From NCBI RefSeq assembly GCF_946477935.1, contig NZ_CAMLAC010000017.1, forward strand, positions 1 through 33,087: a stretch of 33,087 nt of DNA, written 5' to 3'. Numbering within the stretch: position 1 is the stretch's first letter; each line of letters begins with the position of its first letter. The translations under genes were made by a program, and so were the position numbers. The notes below the pieces were generated by a model. The model ran no database searches and was not told the DNA's origin. It was given only the letters and a program-made list of their open reading frames with translations. Shown here in pieces: positions 8,466 to 15,207 of this stretch. The stretch comes from an uncultured Sphingomonas sp. GTDB taxonomy: Bacteria; Pseudomonadota; Alphaproteobacteria; Sphingomonadales; Sphingomonadaceae.

Positions 8466-9500
8466 ATGTCCCGCAAAGATCCGTCCCGCAAAGATCCGTC
8501 CCGCAAAGATCCGATCACCGTCGTCATCACCGGCGCGTCGAGCGGGATCGGCGCCGCCACCGCGGAAGCCTTTGCCGCGAAGGGCGCGCATCTGGTGCTG
8601 GCGGCGCGCAACAAGGGGGCGCTGGACCTGGTGGCGGAGCGGTGCCGCGTGGCGGGTGGCGAAGCCCTGGTGGTGGTCACCGATGTCACCGATGCGGCGG
8701 CGGTGCAGGCGCTGGCGGCTCAGGCGCGCGATCATCTGGGCAGGATCGACCTGTGGTTCAGCAATGTCGGGATCGGTGCGGTCGGCAAATATCACGAGGT
8801 GCCGATGGAGGCGCACCGGCAGGTGATCGAGGCGAACCTGCTGGGGCACATGCACGATGCGCATGCGGTGCTGCCCATCTTCCTGGCACAGAAACGCGGC
8901 ACCTTCGTCAACATGATCTCGATCGGCGGGTTCCTGGCCGCACCCTGGGCGGCGGCCTATGTGGCGAGCAAGTTCGGCCTGCGCGGCTTTTCCGAGGCGC
9001 TGCGCGGTGAGGTGTCGCAGTACCCGCATATCCATGTCTGCGACGTGTATCCGACCTTTGTCGATACGCCCGCGATCGCCCATGCGGGCAATTATACGGG
9101 CGGCAAGACATCGGTGCCGCCCGGCGTGCTCGATCCGCGCAGCGTGGCGCGCGCGGTGGTGCGCCTTGCCGACCGGCCGCGCAACACGACCGCGGTGGGT
9201 GCGCCCGCCGCGTTCATGAAGATCACGCAGTTCGCCACGCCAAATCTCAGCGCGGCGATGATGAACGGCTTCATGGGGCGGTACTTCGCCAAGGCCGATC
9301 CCGTGCCGGTAACCGGCGGCAACCTGTTCCAGCCGCCCGAGGATGACGGCGCGGTCGATGGCGGTTTCCGCCGGCCGAAACAGCGCCGCGCCGGGATTGC
9401 CGTGGCCGGCGCGGGCGCGGCGCTGCTCGCCGGCTGGCTGATCGCGCGGGGCAAGTCCCCTCCCGCCAGCCGGGAGGGGGAACCGGTCAGCGAACGGTGA
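8466..9500 (+). CDS. short-chain dehydrogenase/reductase with C-terminal membrane tail
   Basis: NAD(P)-dependent oxidoreductase of unknown substrate, 344 residues. The Rossmann motif TGASSGIG is at about 22-29, the structural NVGIG at about 99, the catalytic Ser in MISIGGF and the YVASK (Tyr-x-x-x-Lys) motif at about 163-167. The classical SDR fold ends near residue 250; beyond it is an extension with a hydrophobic segment (IAVAGAGAALLAGWLIA, about 312-328) that could tether the protein to the membrane. Oddities: a 15-base unit repeated three times right after ATG (SRKDP x3), and a hairpin repeat that encodes the last dozen residues. The ATG at 8466 is preferred over 8433 because of AGGAGG at 8450. 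It is transcribed alone on the plus strand and overlaps the GH29 gene tail-to-tail by 14 bases. It has no obvious link to glycan breakdown. Confidence 0.9.
   Translation: MSRKDPSRKDPSRKDPITVVITGASSGIGAATAEAFAAKGAHLVLAARNKGALDLVAERCRVAGGEALVVVTDVTDAAAVQALAAQARDHLGRIDLWFSNVGIGAVGKYHEVPMEAHRQVIEANLLGHMHDAHAVLPIFLAQKRGTFVNMISIGGFLAAPWAAAYVASKFGLRGFSEALRGEVSQYPHIHVCDVYPTFVDTPAIAHAGNYTGGKTSVPPGVLDPRSVARAVVRLADRPRNTTAVGAPAAFMKITQFATPNLSAAMMNGFMGRYFAKADPVPVTGGNLFQPPEDDGAVDGGFRRPKQRRAGIAVAGAGAALLAGWLIARGKSPPASREGEPVSER
8469..8513 (+). repeat. three exact 15-base tandem repeats
   Basis: TCCCGCAAAGATCCG occurs three times in a row without a mismatch, starting at the second codon of the dehydrogenase gene and encoding SRKDP-SRKDP-SRKDP. 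The unit is a multiple of three, so copy-number change would lengthen or shorten the N-terminus without a frameshift. Confidence 0.97.
9457..9479. terminator. hairpin at the convergent gene ends
   Basis: A perfect 9-bp stem CCCCTCCCG / CGGGAGGGG with a CCAGC loop lies within the last codons of the dehydrogenase gene and eight bases past the GH29 stop on the minus strand. It has no T tract on either strand, so it is at best a weak intrinsic terminator; it could also block exonucleases for the GH operon mRNA. It belongs to the same style as the CCCTCTCCCC hairpins elsewhere in the window. Confidence 0.45.
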
Positions 9501-11406
9501 AGGCGCCGATCTCCGCCACGGTCAGCTTGCCCGCGGGCACGGCGGTGGCGGCAAAGGACAGGCGCAGGAAGCGGGCCTGACGCGCCTTGTCGAAGGTCAC
9601 CCGCTGGGTGGCGAGCGCATAGGCGATGTTGCCGAACTCGCCGCTGGCGCCCGGTGTCCAGCTCTTGCCGTCCATGCTCGTCTCGCAGACATAGCCGCGC
9701 GGCGGCGCGGTGTCCTTGGCGACGGTGCGCGACGGCGTCAGGCTGAAGCCGGCGAGCATCTGCGTGGCGCCAAGATCGATCGTCACCTGCGCCGGCGCTG
9801 CGGCTCCGGGTGCCGGCACGGTCCAGCGCGTGCCCGCCTCATTGTCGATCAGCGCCTCTGCACCCGCCCCCGATGCGGCGACGATGCGCCAGCCCTGCTT
9901 GGCCAGGATCGTCGGATCGGACGAGCGTACCGGCGCGACCGCGACGGGCATGACCTGTCGGAACAGGGCGATCTCGCTGATCGCGGGGCAGGCGGGGGCT
10001 TCCACGATGCGCAGGCGCAGGCGGCGGGCGGTGACGGGTTTCGGCAGGCGGATGATGCGTTGCGCCGAAATGCACGCATGCTCGGCCACGGTGCGCCAGC
10101 CGGCCCCCTCGTCCAGATCGACCGCAAAGCGCGTCACGCGCACACCGAGCGGCAGATACTCGCGCAGGCGGATCACGTCGAATGGCCGCCCCGGCGGCAG
10201 GTCCAGCGTCAGGCTCGGCGTGGTCACCCCGTCGGGTGACGACCAATAGGTGTCGCGCCTGCCGTCCAGCACGCGTGACGCGGAAAAGGCTGGCCCACGT
10301 TCATGGCTGGCGCGTGCGACGGCACCTTGCGCAAGATCGGTGGCGTAGGTCCTGGCCTGCGCGTCGCCGAAGCTTTTCAGCACCGCGACATCGTGCGCGT
10401 GCAGTTGCCCGGTGCGGTCGGGCGGCAGGTTGAGGTTCAGGTTCGTGCCGCGGCCGACCGACTCGTCGTACAGGCGGAGCAGACGCTCAGGATCCTTGAC
10501 CTTGGCATCCTCGTCGGCGTGGTAGAACCAGCCGGGCCGGATCGACACATCGGTTTCGGCCGGCCACCAGAGCGGCGCACCACGCACCCCCGAATTGCCC
10601 TCCGACTGGACATAGGGGTGGTTGGGCATGGTCGGCCAGCAGGGGTCACCCGCAATGCCGTCCTCGTTACCCACCCAGCGCACATCGGCGCCGAGCGGAT
10701 CAAAGGTGCAGGCCATCGGCTGATGCTGATGGACCAGCGCGATCATGCTGGGCCAGTTGTAATATTTGGGCGCATCGATCTTCCGCGTCTCGCGCGCGCC
10801 GCCATAATAGCCGTCGCCGCCATTCGCGCCGTCGAACCAGAATTCGAACAGTTCGCCATAGCGCGTGCAAAGCTCGACGATCTGGGCACGGAAATAGTCG
10901 ATATAGCCCTGCCGGCCATAGTCGGCATGGTTGCGGTCCCAGGGCGAGAGATAGAGGCCGAAGGCGAGGCCGGCGCGCCGTGTCGCCTTCTCCATCTCGC
11001 CGACGATATCACCCTGGCCGTTCTTGTACGGGCTGTTGCGGATGCAATGTTCCGTCAGCTTCGTCGGCCACAGGCAGAAGCCGTCATGATGCTTGGCGGT
11101 CAGGATGATGCCGCGCATGCCGCCCGCCTTGGCGGCGGCGACGATCTGGTCGGGATCGAAATCGCTGGGGTTGAACAGCTTCGGGCTTTCGTCGCCATAA
11201 CCCCATTCGCGATCGGTGAAGGTGTTGATGGAGAAATGGACAAAGGCATATTGTTCGCGCGCGTGCCAGGCGAGTTGACGCTTCGATGGCGTTGCGCCCC
11301 AAGGCTTCGGTGCGGCAGTGGCTTGCGCAAAGGCGGGTGTGAAAGCGGGAAGCGCCGCGCCCGCGGCACCGGCGGCGATCAGCGAGCGACGGGTGAAATC
11401 GGTCAT
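9487..11406 (-). CDS. GH29 alpha-L-fucosidase with two discoidin-like domains
   Basis: Removes alpha-linked L-fucose, retaining mechanism. About 639 residues from the ATG at 11406, which has GGAG six bases upstream; an ATG at 11421 overlapping the previous stop (TGATG) has no ribosome site. The leader TDFTRRSLIAAGAAG is a clear twin-arginine signal. The catalytic domain (about 40-350) shows YAFVHFSINTFTDREWG, ILTAKHHDGFCLWP, GLYLSPWDRN and FEFWFDGANG, whose Asp (about 192) is the expected nucleophile. Two F5/8-type C (discoidin, CBM32-like) segments follow at about 365-485 and 495-639. This build is typical of GH29 subfamily B enzymes acting on alpha-1,3/4-fucose of Lewis structures or on core alpha-1,3-fucose; linkage is inferred. 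Last gene of the six-enzyme operon. Confidence 0.93.
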   Translation of the reverse strand: MTDFTRRSLIAAGAAGAALPAFTPAFAQATAAPKPWGATPSKRQLAWHAREQYAFVHFSINTFTDREWGYGDESPKLFNPSDFDPDQIVAAAKAGGMRGIILTAKHHDGFCLWPTKLTEHCIRNSPYKNGQGDIVGEMEKATRRAGLAFGLYLSPWDRNHADYGRQGYIDYFRAQIVELCTRYGELFEFWFDGANGGDGYYGGARETRKIDAPKYYNWPSMIALVHQHQPMACTFDPLGADVRWVGNEDGIAGDPCWPTMPNHPYVQSEGNSGVRGAPLWWPAETDVSIRPGWFYHADEDAKVKDPERLLRLYDESVGRGTNLNLNLPPDRTGQLHAHDVAVLKSFGDAQARTYATDLAQGAVARASHERGPAFSASRVLDGRRDTYWSSPDGVTTPSLTLDLPPGRPFDVIRLREYLPLGVRVTRFAVDLDEGAGWRTVAEHACISAQRIIRLPKPVTARRLRLRIVEAPACPAISEIALFRQVMPVAVAPVRSSDPTILAKQGWRIVAASGAGAEALIDNEAGTRWTVPAPGAAAPAQVTIDLGATQMLAGFSLTPSRTVAKDTAPPRGYVCETSMDGKSWTPGASGEFGNIAYALATQRVTFDKARQARFLRLSFAATAVPAGKLTVAEIGAFTVR

Positions 11407-11420
11407 GTCAGTCTCCGGCA

Positions 11421-13751
11421 TCAGGCGGGGGTGCGGCCGAACGAGGGCGGTCGATCGGCAAGCGCGCGGCCAAAGCCCGGTTCAGGCGTCGCGCTCATCG
11501 TAAAGGTCAGGCGGCCGCCCTTGACCAGATCGGCATGGGAGATCCAACTCTTCGTCCAGGGACGGCCGTTCCACTGCACCGACTTCACATAAGGCGTCGT
11601 CGGGCCGTTGCCGGGCGCATCGATCACCAGCCGCTTGCCGCCCGGCAGCGTCAGCATCGCGCGCTCGAACAGGGGCGAGCCGAAGACATATACCGCCTCG
11701 ACCGGATCGACCGGGTAGAAGCCGAGCGAGGACAGCACGAACCATGCGCTCATCTGCCCGCAATCGTCGTTGCCGATGATGCCGTCGGGATCGTTCTTGT
11801 ACATTTCGGTCAGCAGCCGGCGCACCATGCCCTGCGTCTTCCACGGCGCACCGACATAGGCGTAGAGATAGGCGGCATGCTGATCCGGCTCGTTGCCATG
11901 CGCATACTGGCCGACCAGCCCGGAAATGTCGGGCGGCGCGTTCTTGGGAAGCGTGGAGGGTGCGTTGAACAGCGCGTCCAGCTTCGCCTCGAACGCGCGC
12001 TCGCCACCCATATGGGCGATCAGGCCATAGACGTCGTGCTGGTTCAGGAAGGTCGCCTGCCAGCCATTCGCCTCGGTATAGTCGCGCCACCAGGGCTTGG
12101 GCATGTGGCCGAGTTGGATCGGATCATAATCCTTCCACCACGTCCCGTCGTCGAAGCGGGGGCGGGCGAAGCCGATCGCGGGATCGATGACGTTGCGCCA
12201 GTTGCCCGATCGCTTGAGCAGGCGGTCCGCCTCCGCGGTGCGGCCGGCTGCACGCGCGATCTTGGAGGATGCCCAGTCGTCATAGGCATATTCCTGCGTG
12301 CGGCTGACGCTTTCGAACCATTTGTCGGCGGGCACATAGCCCTTGGCATCGTACAGGTCGCGGCCCTTGGAATTGTCCAGGTCGCGCATGGTGAAGTCGA
12401 AGGACCGTTTGGCGATGTTGGGCCAGGCGGCGGCGTAATCGGCCTTGATCCCCTTGGCCTGCGCCTCGGCCAGCACGGGCACCGCGTGCCAGCCGATCAT
12501 CGTCCCCGTCTCCACGCCCTGCAGCGGCCAGACGAGGGGGCCGAGCGGGCTCTCAGCGGTCTGGCGGATCATGTCGGCGACCAGGCTCTGCACCCGGTCG
12601 GGCGCGACGATGGTCAGGAGCGGATGCAGCGCGCGGTACGTGTCCCACAGCGAATAGGTGGAATAGGCGCGCTCGCCCGCGGGCAGCGTGTGGACCTGCC
12701 GGTCCATGCCGACATAGCGGCCATCGACGTCGGAGAAGAGCGTCGGCGCGAGCAGCGCGTGGTACAGCGCCGAGGTCATGATCGTGTGCTGGTCGGGCGT
12801 GCCGCCCTCCACCGTCACCGCGTCCAGCTCGCGCGCCCAGGTCCTGGCGGCGTCACGGCGGACGCTGTCGAAATTCCAGTGCCGCGCCTCGGCCGCGAGG
12901 TTGCGGCGGGCACCGTTGACATCGACCGCGGAGATGCCGCAGCGGATCAGCACCGGTTTGGCGCCGGCATCGTCATAATGCAGCACCGCCTTGACGCGCT
13001 TGCCCTGCACGGCGGTGGCGCCGGCGGGCTGCTGCGCGTCGTCGTCGCCGTAGAAGGTGACGCGGTCGGGCTTGCGCGACAATTGCATCGCGAAGTGGAT
13101 GCGCCGGCCCTTGGCCCAGCGATGGACCCGGCGGCCGCCGGTCAGCGTGCCGTCAGCACTCACCGCGAGGCTGGCCTCGTCGATCAGCGGCGCGGCGTCG
13201 GACTTGTCGAGGATCAGGTGCGAAAGGTCGACCAGGATATGCCCGGCGCCGGCCGGGAAGGTATAGCGGTGCCAGCCGGTCCGCTCGGTCACGGTCAGCT
13301 CGGCGCGGACGCCCGATTCCAGCGCGACGCGGTAATAGCCGGGCTCGGCATGTTCCGCCGAGAAGCGCTGACGATAGCCGGCATCGGGATTGTTCAGCGG
13401 ACCGGGGAGCAGTTGCACGGGGCCGCGGGTCGGCACCACCAGCACGTCCAGCATGTCGCCGATGCCGGTGCCGGACAGGTGCGTATGGCTGAACCCCATG
13501 ATCGAGCCGTCGCCGTGATGATAGCCCGAGCAGGTGTCCCAGCGCTCCACATCGGTATCGGGTGACAATTGCACCATGCCGCCGGGCAGCGTCGCGCCCG
13601 GATAGGTGTGGCCGTCGCCGCCGGTGCCGATGAACAGGTTCGCCTTTGCCGCAGCCGGGCGCGCGGCGAAGGCGGGGAGGGGGGTACCCAGCGCCGCGGC
13701 GGAGGCGAGCAGGGTGCGGCGGGAGACGGTGCCGGTGCGGGGCTTGCTCAT
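11421..13751 (-). CDS. GH92 alpha-mannosidase
   Basis: Calcium-dependent, inverting exo-alpha-mannosidase, usually cleaving alpha-1,2 or alpha-1,3 mannose from N-glycans. 776 residues, the normal length for the family. It begins with a Tat leader (SRRTLLASAAALG). The N-terminal beta-sandwich shows NLFIGTGGDGHTYPGATLP and GYHHGDGSIMGFSHTHLSG; the (alpha/alpha)6 part carries YSTYSLWDTYRALHPLLTI, AYLYAYVGAPWKTQ and GNDDCGQMSAWFVLSSLGF, whose paired Asp (about 662-663) are the conserved catalytic-base region. AGGA lies six bases before the ATG. It follows the GH125 gene by 31 bases and its stop touches the GH29 start region, so it is inside the operon. Together with GH125 it would remove the alpha-mannose arms. 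Confidence 0.95.
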   Translation of the reverse strand: MSKPRTGTVSRRTLLASAAALGTPLPAFAARPAAAKANLFIGTGGDGHTYPGATLPGGMVQLSPDTDVERWDTCSGYHHGDGSIMGFSHTHLSGTGIGDMLDVLVVPTRGPVQLLPGPLNNPDAGYRQRFSAEHAEPGYYRVALESGVRAELTVTERTGWHRYTFPAGAGHILVDLSHLILDKSDAAPLIDEASLAVSADGTLTGGRRVHRWAKGRRIHFAMQLSRKPDRVTFYGDDDAQQPAGATAVQGKRVKAVLHYDDAGAKPVLIRCGISAVDVNGARRNLAAEARHWNFDSVRRDAARTWARELDAVTVEGGTPDQHTIMTSALYHALLAPTLFSDVDGRYVGMDRQVHTLPAGERAYSTYSLWDTYRALHPLLTIVAPDRVQSLVADMIRQTAESPLGPLVWPLQGVETGTMIGWHAVPVLAEAQAKGIKADYAAAWPNIAKRSFDFTMRDLDNSKGRDLYDAKGYVPADKWFESVSRTQEYAYDDWASSKIARAAGRTAEADRLLKRSGNWRNVIDPAIGFARPRFDDGTWWKDYDPIQLGHMPKPWWRDYTEANGWQATFLNQHDVYGLIAHMGGERAFEAKLDALFNAPSTLPKNAPPDISGLVGQYAHGNEPDQHAAYLYAYVGAPWKTQGMVRRLLTEMYKNDPDGIIGNDDCGQMSAWFVLSSLGFYPVDPVEAVYVFGSPLFERAMLTLPGGKRLVIDAPGNGPTTPYVKSVQWNGRPWTKSWISHADLVKGGRLTFTMSATPEPGFGRALADRPPSFGRTPA

Positions 13752-13782
13752 CGGTGGTCCTGCTGGTGGAGGGGAGAGGGGG

Positions 13783-15207
13783 TCACAGCGTTTCGCGCAG
13801 GATCGCGGGGTGCGTGCGTGCCAGCGTGACGATCAACTGGCCGAACAGGCCGTTGGTCCAGGCGAACCAGTGCCGCGTGAACTTCGACGGATCGTCCTGG
13901 AAGAAGGATTCGTGCATGAAGCCGGTGCCGGCATCGGTGTCGCGCAGCGTCTTCAGGCAGGCGCGGATCGTCGCGGCGTCGTTCGTCGAGGTGGCGCGCA
14001 TGATCAGCGACATGTGCCAGATCCAGCCGAGGCCGACATGCGGACCACCAATGCCCTCGCCGGCCGTGCCGCGGAAGAAATAAGGGTTGGCATCGCTCCA
14101 CGCCGCCGCCTCCGTTCGCCGCCACAGCGGGTCGTCCATCGGCACGCAGCCCAGATAGCCGAGCGCGGACAGCGACGGCACATTGGCATCGTCCATGAAG
14201 ATCGCGTTGCCGAAGCCGTCGACTTCGAACGCCCAGACCTCCGACCCGTCGCGCAGGCGCATCGTGCCCCATTGGCGCAGCGCCGCCTCCACCTCGTCGG
14301 CGAGTGCAATTGCGTCACGGGCAAGCGCCGCATCGCCGCGTGCCTCGTTCGCCACCGTCGCCATTTCGCGCAAGCTCGTCACCGCGAACCAGTTGGACGG
14401 GATCAGGAAGAGATATTGGGTCGCGTCGTCCGACGGGCGGAAGCCCGATGCGATGAGGCCGACGGGTCGCATCGGATTGCCCCAGCCCTCCAGCGGCATC
14501 GTCTCGGTAGTGCGGTCGGATACGCGCAGGAAGCTGTAGGGGCCGCGATCGTCCTTGCGCTGCTGTTCGCGGAAGGTGCGGATCGTGGCGCGGGCACCCT
14601 CCGCCCAGGTGGCGTCGAACGGGCGCTTGTCGCGGGTCGTCTGCCAATATTCATAGGCGAGGCGCATCGGGTAGCAGAGCGAGTCGATCTCCCACTTCCG
14701 TTCGGCGACGCCGGGCTTCATCTCGGTCCGGTCCTTTTGCGACCATTCCAGATTGGACGGCGCGGTCGGGTCCTCCATGAACGCGTTGGCATAGGGGTCG
14801 ATCAGGATGCAGCGCGCCTGCCGGGCGATCAGGCCGCGGAACAGCTCGGCCAGCTTGGCATCCTCGCGCGCCAGATGCAGATAGGGCCGCACCTGTGCCG
14901 AGGAATCGCGCAGCCACAGCGCGTTGATGTCGCCGGTGATGACGAAGGCGTCGGGCTGGCCCCCCACCGTTCCCATCTTCACTGTGGTGTCCAGCGTGTT
15001 GGGGTAGCAGTTGCCGAACATCCAGCGCAGCTTGGGATCGGCGATCCGCTTCGACACGCGCGCGATCTCGCGCTCGACGGCGGGGCTGGTGAAGCGGCGC
15101 TGGCCGACCGGCGGGCGCTTGGAGGGGAGCACGGGCGCGGCGGCGAAGGCGGGCGTCGCGGCGAGCGCGGCGGCTCCGGCGACGAACTGGCGGCGGTCGA
15201 TGCTCAT
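13783..15207 (-). CDS. GH125 exo-alpha-1,6-mannosidase
   Basis: Inverting enzyme that trims alpha-1,6-linked mannose from non-reducing ends, known for acting on N-glycan alpha-1,6 arms. 474 residues from the ATG at 15207, whose ATGA overlaps the GH3 stop; an upstream in-frame ATG at 15291 lies wholly inside the GH3 gene. The leader IDRRQFVAGAAALA is twin-arginine. Family signatures visible: DPKLRWMFGNCYPNTLDTTV, ITGDINALWLRDSSAQVRPY, EIDSLCYPMRLAYEYW, GWGNPMRPVGLIASGFRPSD, SNWFAVTSL and FMHESFFQDD (Glu about 433, a candidate catalytic base). Placed between GH3 and GH92, consistent with stepwise removal of the mannose arms. Confidence 0.94.
   Translation of the reverse strand: MSIDRRQFVAGAAALAATPAFAAAPVLPSKRPPVGQRRFTSPAVEREIARVSKRIADPKLRWMFGNCYPNTLDTTVKMGTVGGQPDAFVITGDINALWLRDSSAQVRPYLHLAREDAKLAELFRGLIARQARCILIDPYANAFMEDPTAPSNLEWSQKDRTEMKPGVAERKWEIDSLCYPMRLAYEYWQTTRDKRPFDATWAEGARATIRTFREQQRKDDRGPYSFLRVSDRTTETMPLEGWGNPMRPVGLIASGFRPSDDATQYLFLIPSNWFAVTSLREMATVANEARGDAALARDAIALADEVEAALRQWGTMRLRDGSEVWAFEVDGFGNAIFMDDANVPSLSALGYLGCVPMDDPLWRRTEAAAWSDANPYFFRGTAGEGIGGPHVGLGWIWHMSLIMRATSTNDAATIRACLKTLRDTDAGTGFMHESFFQDDPSKFTRHWFAWTNGLFGQLIVTLARTHPAILRETL

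Noticed and set aside
8469..8513. CRISPR-like array
   Set aside because: Three adjacent 15-base units without spacers inside a coding frame are a tandem repeat, not a CRISPR.
8324..8689. Upstream extension of the sigma-factor frame
   Set aside because: It runs antisense into the dehydrogenase and its SRKDP repeat; the ATG at 8323 with GAGGGGG gives a normal-length sigma factor.
11535..13565. Long plus-strand open frame opposite the GH92 gene
   Set aside because: Antisense shadow of a well-supported family 92 enzyme, without domain motifs or a ribosome site.
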